Origin: an uncultured Eubacterium sp.
GTDB taxonomy: Bacteria > Bacillota_A > Clostridia > Lachnospirales > Lachnospiraceae
NCBI GenBank assembly: GCA_948468465.1
Contig: CAOKJJ010000010.1
Span: 1-48,148, forward strand
Direction: 5' to 3'
Length of the DNA: 48,148 nucleotides
Shown here: piece by piece, positions 1 to 7,937 of the stretch
Numbering within the stretch: position 1 is the stretch's first letter
How the letters are laid out: each line of letters begins with the position of its first letter
Notes under the pieces: model-generated
What the model was told of the DNA's origin: nothing
The model's database searches: none
Seen by the model: the letters and a program-made list of their open reading frames with translations, nothing else
Made by a program: the position numbers and the translations under genes

Positions 1-84
1 AAACTTTATTAAAATGTTTAATGCATTATAGTGATTTTAGTAAATTTGATAACATAATATAGAAAAAAGAGAAGGAGTGATCGT

Positions 85-267
85 ATGGCAGAAAAAGAAA
101 TGCTGCAAAGAAATATAGAGGAATTTTCAAGACTTCAAAGATATATGCTTGCAGATGGAAAAGACGCTAAAGCATATCCGGACATGCATAATCGGTATCT
201 TGACTTAAAAGTGATTCTACAAGCATCTGGTGTCAATTTAACAGAACTTGACAGAATAAAGGAATAG
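85..267 (+). CDS. Small protein of unknown function (60 aa)
   Basis: I do not recognise this family. The start follows a good ribosome binding site (AAGGAGTGA, about 7 bases before the ATG). The protein is charged and probably all helical, with a run of Glu, Arg, Lys and Leu residues and no Cys pair, signal peptide or membrane segment. It is a single gene closed by the hairpin at 330-364, so it is not part of the sugar operon that follows. The RBS and terminator support a real gene; nothing in the sequence suggests a function. Confidence 0.6.
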   Translation: MAEKEMLQRNIEEFSRLQRYMLADGKDAKAYPDMHNRYLDLKVILQASGVNLTELDRIKE

Positions 268-329
268 CAGGATAAGAAATATTTCATCAGTTTTTATCAA
301 TAAAGTAGTAGTTATGAAATTAGGAAAAG

Positions 330-364
330 CAAGCGGAAAAGAAATTTTTTCTGCTTGTTTTTTT
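330..364 (+). terminator. Intrinsic terminator of the small gene at 85-267
   Basis: The arms CAAGCGGAAAA (330-340) and TTTTCTGCTTG (347-357) form an 11-bp stem with one G.T pair and a six-base loop, followed by seven T. It isolates the small upstream gene from the transporter operon. Between 365 and 548 I see no gene, only the leader of the operon; no convincing promoter could be placed there. Confidence 0.8.
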
Positions 365-548
365 ATGCCGCCTGCAACAAAGTTCAGAAATGGTTGCACC
401 CCGTTTGTGCCGTATGAATGCAAATGCAATATATGACAACATATCAAGAACCAAAGAGAAGACACATGCAAAGAAAAAAGGTATAGTTATATCATCAAAT
501 AGAGATTGCAATTGACTATATTGAAACAAGAAATCAGGAGGAAGAAAC

Positions 549-1928
549 ATGAGTACATCAAAAGAGAAAACAAGCCCAAAACTGGCCGTGGCATATGGTA
601 TGGGTGAAGTTGGGTGTCAGTTAAGCTGGTATATGATCAATAATTATCTGACGCTTTTTTACACGGATGTTGTAGGACTGTCCGCGTCCGCAATTTCTTT
701 GATCATGCTGATTGCACGTGTCTGGGATGCAGTCAATGATCCGATGATGGGAAACATTGCAGACCGTACGCATACACGCTGGGGAAAATTCAGGCCGTAT
801 CTGTTTATGGCACCGCCGGTTCTGGCAGTATTTAATATTTTAACGTTTACCGTATTTCCGGTACAGGGAACGGCAAAAGTCGTGCTCTGCCTTGTATGTT
901 ACATAGGAACCGGAATGGCTTATACGGCATGTTCGATTGCTTATCAGGCACTGCAGAACGTCTGCGCGATAGATTCACAGGTACGTATGAATCTGGCTAC
1001 GGCACGCGGCATCGGATCATCTGTAATCGGAATCATTTTATCGGCTTGTGCGATGCCTATGATCTTGTATTTCAGTGAAGATAAGGTTGCGAACGCACAT
1101 GGATATTTTGTAACGACGATTGTATTGTCTCTTGTGATGGTTCCTGTCTTTTGGTTTTGCGGAATTATCTGTAAAGAGACATATAGCGAACAGCTGCACA
1201 GTCCGGACGCGAATGCCGAGAAGCTTGGATTTTTGGGAAGCATTAAAGAGATCGTGAAAAATGACCAGCTGCTTATGGTTGTACTGGCTACGGTACTGGG
1301 AGCTATCTGTGTTACAGGACGTATGAGCCTGCTGACATATTATATTATCTATGTTGTTGGAGATTATACGGTCATTGCCACCGTGTTTACGACAATGACG
1401 GTTGCGCAGCTCATTGGAAATATGTTTATTCCATGGGGCACTAAGACCTTTACGAAAAAAGGCTATATGATCATATTGAATGTCATTATGTGCATTGGCT
1501 TTTTCCTGATGTTTATTAACCCGACGAAAAATCTCGTATATCTGCTTGGCGTGTCTTTTGTCTGCGGATTGTGTAATTCGGCTTCTGCCATTTGTTACGG
1601 CATGGTTTCTGACTCTATCGAGTATGGAGACTGGAAGCTTGGCAAGCGTCAGGAAGGTGTTGCGGCTTCGATGCTGAGCTTTGGCGTAAAGCTGGCTACG
1701 GCGATTTGCGGCGCTGCGGGCGTTATGCTCTTATCGGCAGTTGGATATGTGCCGAACGCAGATCAGACAGATGCTGCCAAGATGGGAATTAACGCGGTTG
1801 TTAACCTGCTTCCGTTAGTGATCGGCATTCTTTCGATCGTGCCGTTGTTTTTCTATAAGCTGAGTCCTAAGAAAGTAGAAGAAATCCGTGCTGATCTGGA
1901 CGCTGGAAAACATGCATGGGATAAATAA
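549..1928 (+). CDS. GPH-family sugar:cation symporter (MFS)
   Basis: This 459-residue integral membrane protein belongs to the glycoside-pentoside-hexuronide (GPH, MelB-like) family of cation-coupled sugar symporters. Residues 64-83 carry the family signature (DPMMG...DRTHTRWGKFRP), about twelve hydrophobic segments follow, and the length is normal for the family. The start is supported by AGGAGGAA about 6 bases upstream. It is the first gene of the operon running to 7882 and is followed after 67 bases by a sugar dehydrogenase, so it most likely imports the glycoside that the next enzymes process. The exact substrate cannot be read from the sequence; a C-glycoside is inferred from the DgpB/DgpC pair downstream. 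Confidence 0.9.
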   Translation: MSTSKEKTSPKLAVAYGMGEVGCQLSWYMINNYLTLFYTDVVGLSASAISLIMLIARVWDAVNDPMMGNIADRTHTRWGKFRPYLFMAPPVLAVFNILTFTVFPVQGTAKVVLCLVCYIGTGMAYTACSIAYQALQNVCAIDSQVRMNLATARGIGSSVIGIILSACAMPMILYFSEDKVANAHGYFVTTIVLSLVMVPVFWFCGIICKETYSEQLHSPDANAEKLGFLGSIKEIVKNDQLLMVVLATVLGAICVTGRMSLLTYYIIYVVGDYTVIATVFTTMTVAQLIGNMFIPWGTKTFTKKGYMIILNVIMCIGFFLMFINPTKNLVYLLGVSFVCGLCNSASAICYGMVSDSIEYGDWKLGKRQEGVAASMLSFGVKLATAICGAAGVMLLSAVGYVPNADQTDAAKMGINAVVNLLPLVIGILSIVPLFFYKLSPKKVEEIRADLDAGKHAWDK

Positions 1929-1995
1929 TGGAATCATAGAAAAGATTAATCATAAAAAAGAAAATTCAGAAAAAAGAAAGAAAAGGAGAAATCAA

Positions 1996-3108
1996 ATGAA
2001 AAACGGAAAATTACAAGTAGCAGTAGTTGGATGCGGAGGAATTGCAAATCAGAAACATTTCCCGGCTTTAAAGTCTCAGGCAGATAAATGTGATATTGTG
2101 GCATTCTGCGACACGCTTTTGGAAAGAGCGGAAAAGGCCGCAAAGGAATTTGGCGCGGAAGGTTCAAAAGTGTATGAGGATTATAAGGAATTGTTAAAGG
2201 ATCCTGAAATAGATGTCGTACATGTATGTACGCCGAATGTGGCACATTGTCCGATTACGGTAGCCGCGTTTGAAGCAGGCAAACACGTATTGTGTGAAAA
2301 ACCGATGGCAGCTACGACGGAAGATGCGCAGAAGATGCTGGATGCATGGAAGAAATCAGGAAAGAAATTTACGATTGGATATCAGAACCGTTTCCGCACA
2401 GATGCACAGGCATTAAAGCGTGCGTGCGATGAGGGCAAGCTGGGCGAGGTATATTTTGCCAAAGCGCATGCGGTCCGCAGAAGAGCAGTGCCGACCTGGG
2501 GCGTATTTCCGGATAAGTCCAAACAGGGCGGCGGGCCGTTAATTGATATCGGCACACATGCGCTGGATATTACGCTGTGGTGCATGGATAACTATAAGCC
2601 GGTCAGCGTTATGGGATCCGTATTTGAAAAACTGGGACATTTGCCAGAGGCAACAGAGGGAAATATGTTTGGACCATGGGATCCAGAAACTTATGAAGTA
2701 GAAGACTCTGCATTTGGGTTTGTAAAAATGGAGAACGGTGCAACGATCTTTTTAGAGTCTGCATGGGCGCTAAATGTAAAAGATTCCAGAGAAGCGGCAA
2801 CAACGCTTTGCGGTACGAAAGCAGGCGCTGAAATGGTCGGCGGCATGAGCCAGGAAGGATACGATCTTGTATTTAACGAGACAACAGGCGGTGTTTTAAC
2901 GGAAGAGCATATTTCAGACGCAGGGGCAATCGCGTTCTTTGAAGGCGCAAACGGCGGAAATGACGCATCCAAAGAGTGCAAGCAGTGGCTCGAAGCGATT
3001 TTAAATAATACAGAGCCGCTTGTAAAACCGGAGCAGGCATTTGTCGTTACGCAGATATTGGACGCTATTTATAAGTCTGCGGCAGAAGGAAAAGAAATCA
3101 AATTATAA
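1996..3108 (+). CDS. dgpA: Gfo/Idh/MocA-family NAD(P)-dependent glycoside 3-dehydrogenase (DgpA-like)
   Basis: This 370-residue oxidoreductase has an N-terminal Rossmann fold (GCGGIA near residue 12), the family signature EKPMA at 101-105 with candidate catalytic Lys102, and the C-terminal-domain motif with Asp184 and His188 (GGGPLIDIGTHALD). Family members oxidise a sugar hydroxyl using tightly bound NAD(P). In C-glycoside metabolism DgpA oxidises the C3 hydroxyl of the glucosyl group so that the C-C bond can be broken by elimination. It lies directly before the deglycosidase-like pair, which supports that role. The ATG at 1996 is preferred because AAAGGAG precedes it; a longer upstream reading frame has no RBS. 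Which of the two dehydrogenases in this operon is the true DgpA equivalent is uncertain. Confidence 0.8.
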   Translation: MKNGKLQVAVVGCGGIANQKHFPALKSQADKCDIVAFCDTLLERAEKAAKEFGAEGSKVYEDYKELLKDPEIDVVHVCTPNVAHCPITVAAFEAGKHVLCEKPMAATTEDAQKMLDAWKKSGKKFTIGYQNRFRTDAQALKRACDEGKLGEVYFAKAHAVRRRAVPTWGVFPDKSKQGGGPLIDIGTHALDITLWCMDNYKPVSVMGSVFEKLGHLPEATEGNMFGPWDPETYEVEDSAFGFVKMENGATIFLESAWALNVKDSREAATTLCGTKAGAEMVGGMSQEGYDLVFNETTGGVLTEEHISDAGAIAFFEGANGGNDASKECKQWLEAILNNTEPLVKPEQAFVVTQILDAIYKSAAEGKEIKL

Positions 3109-3141
3109 AAACAACGTGAATATTGACAGGGAGGGAATAGG

Positions 3142-4152
3142 ATGTCAAAAATAAAAACCTGTGTAAGCCTTTACAGCCTTCAGGATGAATATTTAAATAA
3201 AAGAATGAGCTTTGCGGACATTATGCGCTATGTCAAATCACTCGGCACAGAAGGGATCGAAATCCTGCCGGATCAGATGTTAAAAGGTTCTCCGCATATT
3301 TCACAGGAGACATTAAAAGAATGGAACGACCTGCTTGCGGAAACAGGGTTAAAGCCTGTAATTGCCGATGTGTTTTTAAACACCAATCTGTATAAAAACC
3401 GCACGCTGACACGCAGAGAATGCATTGATTTGTTAATAGAAGAGATTATTCAGGCCAATCGGCTCGGCATTCATTTGATTCGGCTTGTCTCGATGGTTCC
3501 ATACTGGGTCATTGAGCCGCTGCTTCCATATTGTGAAAAATATGACGTGGCAATTGCGATCGAAATACATGCTGCAATGGCTTTTGATGTACCGGAGACA
3601 CAAGCTTTTATCGAAGAAGTAAAGCGGCTGAATTCTCCATATGCGGGACTTGTGATTGATACAGGAATTTTCTGTCGGAGGCTGCCGCGTGTTGTAAGAA
3701 ATTATGAAATGTCCATCGGCACGAGCGAAGGAATTTTTGATTATGTGGACAGTCTGTTTGCAAAGGGAACGGATCTGCACCAGGTACTGAAAAAATCCGG
3801 CGGCCAGTATCCGGAAGAATTGAAAAAAGAAATGAAATCCGAACATGACCAGATTTCGGTACCGCTTTTAGATGGCTATGAGAATTATCCGCTGGAAGTA
3901 TTGGATGATTTGATGCCTTATATTAAGCACTTCCATTTGAAGATGTTTGAAATGACGCAGGAAGGGCCGGAATATTCGATGGATTATAAGGCGCTGCTTC
4001 AATATCTGCACAGCAAAGGCTATGATGGTTATGTTGCGACTGAGTATGAAGGCAACCGCTTCACGCTTGCGGGCCATCCGATGATGGAAAAACAGCAGGT
4101 GGCAGCAAATCAGAAGTATATTCAGCAATGCCTGAGTGAGATTCAGGGATAA
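3142..4152 (+). CDS. dgpC: C-glycoside deglycosidase alpha subunit-like TIM barrel (DgpC-like)
   Basis: A 336-residue protein of the sugar phosphate isomerase/epimerase (AP endonuclease 2-type) TIM-barrel fold. Candidate divalent-metal ligands are Glu141 (IAIEIH), Asp173 (LVIDTG), His265 (HFHLKM) and Glu301 or Glu303 (TEYEGN), in the usual strand positions. In gut bacteria DgpC pairs with the small DgpB to split 3-keto C-glycosides into aglycone and an unsaturated or keto sugar. The next gene, 10 bases downstream, encodes a DgpB-like protein, and this pairing is the main reason for the call; the barrel alone would only say isomerase-like. The start follows GGGAGGG. The segment between the Asp and His motifs is unusually long for a plain isomerase, as expected for a subunit that meets a partner. 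Confidence 0.8.
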   Translation: MSKIKTCVSLYSLQDEYLNKRMSFADIMRYVKSLGTEGIEILPDQMLKGSPHISQETLKEWNDLLAETGLKPVIADVFLNTNLYKNRTLTRRECIDLLIEEIIQANRLGIHLIRLVSMVPYWVIEPLLPYCEKYDVAIAIEIHAAMAFDVPETQAFIEEVKRLNSPYAGLVIDTGIFCRRLPRVVRNYEMSIGTSEGIFDYVDSLFAKGTDLHQVLKKSGGQYPEELKKEMKSEHDQISVPLLDGYENYPLEVLDDLMPYIKHFHLKMFEMTQEGPEYSMDYKALLQYLHSKGYDGYVATEYEGNRFTLAGHPMMEKQQVAANQKYIQQCLSEIQG

Positions 4153-4162
4153 GGAGGCAGAC

Positions 4163-4561
4163 ATGTTTGATAATAATGTATTTATAGAAGGCACTTGTAA
4201 AAATACGGTGCAGGATGGAAAGATCACGGGATACGAAATGCAGACAAACATCACTTATTATCGGAGCATTCCTGTATCTATGATTGAATATATTAAGGTG
4301 GCTGCAGACGGACAGGAAGCGCCTGCAGAATCCATCCGGATTTCTACAGACGGGACAGACTGGTTTAGTCTGAAAGAAGCAGAAACCGTTACAACGTATA
4401 AATGGGAATATGGCGAGCCGCTGTATATCCGTGTAATGCAGGACGGCGGGCTGCTGCCTGGAAAGCACAGCGTAAAGCTGACGGTAGCGACACGTACGGC
4501 ATATATTCCTGTGCCGCTGGAAGGCATCAGGGAGCGCGAGGTAGTCATCGCCGCATCTTGA
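4163..4561 (+). CDS. dgpB: C-glycoside deglycosidase beta subunit (DgpB-like)
   Basis: A 132-residue, mostly beta-strand protein without signal peptide or membrane segment. Its overall pattern (MFDNNVFIEG start, then NITYYRSIPVSMIE in the middle and AYIPVPLEGIRE near the end) matches my recollection of the C-deglycosylation enzyme beta subunit family. Beta subunits have no known catalytic activity alone but are required by the TIM-barrel alpha subunit and help form the active site. AAGGAGG at 4151-4157, overlapping the stop codon of the alpha subunit gene, supports the ATG at 4163 and translational coupling. An in-frame ATG at 4136 lies inside the upstream gene and has no RBS. The small size and the tight coupling to a DgpC-like gene make this the most diagnostic gene of the operon. 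Confidence 0.85.
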   Translation: MFDNNVFIEGTCKNTVQDGKITGYEMQTNITYYRSIPVSMIEYIKVAADGQEAPAESIRISTDGTDWFSLKEAETVTTYKWEYGEPLYIRVMQDGGLLPGKHSVKLTVATRTAYIPVPLEGIREREVVIAAS

Positions 4562-4682
4562 ATGGATTCCTGAAAAAGCTGCAGTAATTATATATGGAGA
4601 CGGGCAGTTGTATGAAAATAATCAGGATGCCGGAAATGGGTAGCGGCTCAATGAGTTGATAGGTTATAAAAATGGAGGATAT

Positions 4683-5642
4683 ATGGATCAAAAAAAAGTA
4701 CTTGGACTGTCTTTTGGCAGAAAAATGGGCAATACGGACGTGATGATCAAGGCTGCTTTGATGGAATGTGAAAAAGCGGGATGCGAAGTAAAGTTTATAC
4801 ATGTGGATGATCTGGATATCAAACCCTGCACCGGATGCATTTCCTGTGTTGTCGGCATGACGACAGGCCGCGGAAAGGGCGGATGTCCGGTAAAGGATGA
4901 TTTTCATCTGCTTGATGAAGCGCTGATGGAATGTGACGCGGTTCTTGTAGGTTCGCCTACTTATGTACTCAGTCCGACCGGAAGATTTAAAACGGTATGT
5001 GACCGCATCGGGCCGTCTCATGATATTACCTTCCGCAAAGCAACCTATGAGGAAGGCCTTGCGGCAGGCAAAGCAAAAGAAGACCTGCCGGATGAACGCA
5101 GCTTTAAAAAACGTGTGGGAGCACTGCTGTCGGTTGGCGGGGCAATGACGAAAAACTGGCTGGCTTTTATGCTGCCGACGATGTATGAATTTACCATGTC
5201 TATGGGCATTGATGTCATAGATATGCATGAATATTACAAAGCGATGTCTTATGAGCATGTGCTGGGCAACGAGGAACAGATGGAACGCATGCGTACGATG
5301 GGCCGCAATATCGCGCAGGCATTGGCAGCGGATACAGAAGAAGAACGGGTAAAATGGCGCGGGGAAGAAGAAGGCACCTGTCCGGTCTGCCACTGCGACA
5401 TGCTGACCGTATCGAAAGACCGTACTTATGTGGAATGTCCGGTCTGCGGCATCGAAGGCCATATCAGCATGCAGGACGGAAAAATCAGCGTTTCGTTTAG
5501 CGAGCAGCAGAAGAATCGTTCCAGACTGCGCTGGGACGGAAAGCTGGAGCATTCAACAGAAATTAAAACAAAGGCTGTTGGGCCTGGGCAGATTCCTGAT
5601 TTAAAAGAACGCAAGGCGCCTTATGTCGGATACGCGGAGTAA
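4683..5642 (+). CDS. NAD(P)H-dependent FMN reductase-like flavoprotein with C-terminal zinc ribbon
   Basis: This 319-residue protein has a flavodoxin-like domain (about residues 1-215) with an FMN-loop motif GSPTYVLSPTG near residue 90. A Cys cluster, Cys49-x2-Cys52-x2-Cys55 plus Cys68, resembles that of iron-sulfur flavoproteins. A C-terminal extension holds two CPVC motifs (Cys233/Cys236 and Cys252/Cys255), as in a zinc ribbon or rubredoxin-like knuckle. The ATG at 4683 follows TGGAGG; 4562-4682 has no other gene. It sits between the deglycosidase pair and a second TIM-barrel protein, so it probably has a redox step in the same pathway, for example reduction of the aglycone or recycling of a cofactor. 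That role is inference only. Confidence 0.7.
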   Translation: MDQKKVLGLSFGRKMGNTDVMIKAALMECEKAGCEVKFIHVDDLDIKPCTGCISCVVGMTTGRGKGGCPVKDDFHLLDEALMECDAVLVGSPTYVLSPTGRFKTVCDRIGPSHDITFRKATYEEGLAAGKAKEDLPDERSFKKRVGALLSVGGAMTKNWLAFMLPTMYEFTMSMGIDVIDMHEYYKAMSYEHVLGNEEQMERMRTMGRNIAQALAADTEEERVKWRGEEEGTCPVCHCDMLTVSKDRTYVECPVCGIEGHISMQDGKISVSFSEQQKNRSRLRWDGKLEHSTEIKTKAVGPGQIPDLKERKAPYVGYAE

Positions 5643-5684
5643 GGCACTACGGGAAACTGCAAACATTTGAAGGAGGAGTATCGC

Positions 5685-6602
5685 ATGAAACTTGGAGTAC
5701 TTACAGCGATTTTTGACGGGATGTCTTTGGAAGAGGTTGTGGATTTTGCAAGTGAGCATGGACTGGAGTGCCTGGAGGTAGCCTGCTGGCCGGTTACGGG
5801 CGGAGCAAAAAGACGGTACGCAGGCGTCAGCCATATAGATGTGGCAAAGCTTGATAAAAATCAGGCGGACCATATTTGCCAGTATTGTGAAAAGAAAGGA
5901 GTCGTAATTTCTTCTCTGTGCTATTATCCGAACATGATGGATCCGGATGTGGAAAAAAGAACGCAGTATATAGATCATCTGTATAAATTAATCGACGCTT
6001 CTGCCATGCTTGGCGTAAATATGGTTACGACATTTGTCGGAAGGGATCCGTCTAAAAATGTCAGTGAAAATCTGGAACTTGTAAAAGAAATCTGGCCGCC
6101 GATCGTGAAATATGCGGAACATGCAGGCGTAAAAATCGGTATTGAGAACTGCCCGATGCTGTTTACAGAAGATGAATGGCCTGGCGGACAAAACATTATG
6201 ACGACACCGGCCATCTGGAGAAAAGTATTTGAGATCATAGACAGTCCGAATTTTGGCATTAATTATGATCCGTCACATTTCGTATGGCAGCAGGTGGATT
6301 ACATCAAACCATTGTATGAATTTAAGGATAAGATTTTCCATGTACATTACAAAGATATCAAAGTATATCGGGACAAACTGGCGGATGTGGGCATTATGGC
6401 AACACCTCTTACCTATATGACGCCAAAGCTTCCGGGACTTGGAGACGTAGACTGGGCAGCTTATGTATCAGCGCTGACGGATATCGGCTATGATGGTTGT
6501 ACCTGCATTGAAGTAGAAGACAAGGCGTTTGAAAAGAGCCTGGACGACGCCAAAAAAGCAGTTATCCGCAGTGCTGTATATTTGAGAAATTATGTTATTT
6601 AA
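5685..6602 (+). CDS. Sugar phosphate isomerase/epimerase family TIM barrel
   Basis: A 305-residue TIM barrel of the xylose isomerase-like superfamily. Candidate metal ligands are Glu154 (IGIENC), Asp195 (NYDPSH), His221 (HVHYKD) and Glu276 (CIEVED). AAGGAGGAG precedes the ATG at 5685. It has no adjacent beta subunit, so it is probably not a second deglycosidase alpha subunit. In related keto-glycoside pathways such proteins act as lyases, hydratases or isomerases on 3-keto sugars; here it would fit the handling of the keto-sugar or enone released by the deglycosidase. The C-terminus is intact, and a tandem-repeat intergenic region follows. Confidence 0.8.
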   Translation: MKLGVLTAIFDGMSLEEVVDFASEHGLECLEVACWPVTGGAKRRYAGVSHIDVAKLDKNQADHICQYCEKKGVVISSLCYYPNMMDPDVEKRTQYIDHLYKLIDASAMLGVNMVTTFVGRDPSKNVSENLELVKEIWPPIVKYAEHAGVKIGIENCPMLFTEDEWPGGQNIMTTPAIWRKVFEIIDSPNFGINYDPSHFVWQQVDYIKPLYEFKDKIFHVHYKDIKVYRDKLADVGIMATPLTYMTPKLPGLGDVDWAAYVSALTDIGYDGCTCIEVEDKAFEKSLDDAKKAVIRSAVYLRNYVI

Positions 6603-6615
6603 ACGGAGTCATTCC

Positions 6616-6793
6616 TCCGGGATGCATCATTAGGAAAGAACTGCGGAAACAGTGTAGTTCTTCCGGGATGCATCATTGGGAAAGAACTGCGGAAACAGTG
6701 TAGTTCTTCCGGGATGCATCATTGGGAAAGAACTGCGGAAACAGTGTAGTTCTTCTGGAATGGATCATCGGGTAAGAACTGCGGAAAATTTGA
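6616..6793 (+). repeat. 46-bp tandem repeat, three full copies plus one degenerate copy
   Basis: Copies begin at 6616, 6662, 6708 and 6754, exactly 46 bases apart. The first three are nearly identical (one A/G difference near the middle); the fourth diverges and runs into the ribosome binding site of the next gene. Each full copy contains the arms AAGAACT and AGTTCTT, 13 bases apart (6636-6662 in copy 1), so transcripts would carry a string of hairpins. The period is not a multiple of three and no reading frame crosses it. It fills the 209-base gap between genes 5685-6602 and 6812-7882. No T-run follows the hairpins, so simple termination is unlikely. Confidence 0.95.
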
Positions 6794-6811
6794 AAGGAAA
6801 GGGATGAAAAT

Positions 6812-7882
6812 ATGGAAGATATACGGATTGCGGTCATAGGGCATGGATTTATGGGACATGAGCATGAAAAAATGCTGTCAGAAATGGAAGGATACCGCCT
6901 GATCGGATTTTCAGATATTGATCCAAAGCAGCTGGAAGATGTAAAAGAAGGTTTGATCAGATACGCGTCAAACGATGAGCTGATCCAGGATCCGCAGGTG
7001 CAGGTTGTCCTGATTGCGGCGAATAATAATCAGCATCATGATCTGGTCTGCCAGGCTGCACGTGCGGGAAAAGACATTATCTGTGAAAAACCGATCGCTA
7101 TGAACGTAGAAGAATTAGACGATATGCGCAAAGTCGTAGATGAATGCGGCGTGAACTTTACCGTGCATCATCAAAGAAGGTTTGATCCGGATTTTCGGCT
7201 GATCAAAGAAGTATACGATCAAAAATGTCTGGGTGATATTTACACGGTGAAAAGCAGCCTGTATGGATTTAATGGAAATATGCATGACTGGCATGTTTAC
7301 ATCAAAGAGGGCGGTGGCATGCTGTTTGACTGGGGCGTGCATCTGCTTGACCAGATTTTGTGGATGATGCCTGGCGCAAAGATCAAATCTGTGTTTGCGG
7401 ACTTAAGAAATGTCATCAATTTTGAAGTAGACGATTATTTTAAGATTTTGATGAAATTTGATAATGGCATTATGGCGGAGGTTGAGCTCGGCACCTATTA
7501 TCTGGCAGACAAACCGCAGGACAAATGGTTTGAACGTCACTGGTTTATCGGCGGAAATAAAGGAACGGCTTATGTGGACGGATTTGAACCTGAAGGAAAG
7601 ATTGTGCGTACGTCAAAGCTGTTAACGAATGTGCAGGGTACACGTACGATGACGGCAGCAGGCCCGACACGTTCCTTTGGCCCGCCTGCAGACGGAACGA
7701 TTCTGACAGAAGAACTGCAGCGGGTAAATACGAAGCATGAAGATTATTTTATCAATTACCGCAAGGCCTATGACGGCCAGGAAGATTTTCTTGTAAAAAT
7801 ACCGGAAACAAGAAGAGTGCTTGCGCTGATGGAAGCTGTGCGCGAGTCTGCACGGACAGGAATGTCCATCGCATTTGAATAA
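6812..7882 (+). CDS. Gfo/Idh/MocA-family oxidoreductase (second dehydrogenase of the operon)
   Basis: A 356-residue protein with Rossmann motif GHGFMG (residues 10-15), the CEKPIA signature with candidate catalytic Lys93, and the Asp/His motif GGGMLFDWGVHLLD of the C-terminal domain. It is only distantly similar to the first dehydrogenase at 1996-3108, so it is not a recent duplication. Such pairs are common where one enzyme oxidises the glycoside and the other reduces the released keto-sugar, closing the NAD(P) cycle; this is inference. The ATG follows GAAAGGAAAGGG. The gene ends just before a strong terminator, which marks the end of the operon. Confidence 0.85.
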   Translation: MEDIRIAVIGHGFMGHEHEKMLSEMEGYRLIGFSDIDPKQLEDVKEGLIRYASNDELIQDPQVQVVLIAANNNQHHDLVCQAARAGKDIICEKPIAMNVEELDDMRKVVDECGVNFTVHHQRRFDPDFRLIKEVYDQKCLGDIYTVKSSLYGFNGNMHDWHVYIKEGGGMLFDWGVHLLDQILWMMPGAKIKSVFADLRNVINFEVDDYFKILMKFDNGIMAEVELGTYYLADKPQDKWFERHWFIGGNKGTAYVDGFEPEGKIVRTSKLLTNVQGTRTMTAAGPTRSFGPPADGTILTEELQRVNTKHEDYFINYRKAYDGQEDFLVKIPETRRVLALMEAVRESARTGMSIAFE

Positions 7883-7889
7883 CAAATAG

Positions 7890-7937
7890 ATTCCCGGACA
7901 ACGTAGGGATGGAAAGCTGCGTGTCCGGGAATTTTTT
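7890..7937. terminator. Strong terminator at the end of the glycoside operon
   Basis: ATTCCCGGACA (7890-7900) pairs perfectly with TGTCCGGGAAT (7922-7932), followed by a T-run to 7937. The T-run overlaps the stop codon of the convergent MATE gene. It clearly ends the plus-strand operon; the minus side has only a short A/T-rich flank, so it may be weaker in that direction. Confidence 0.9.

Noticed and set aside
6616..6793. Regular 46-bp repeats as a possible CRISPR array
   Set aside because: The copies are directly adjacent with no variable spacers, and no cas genes are present.
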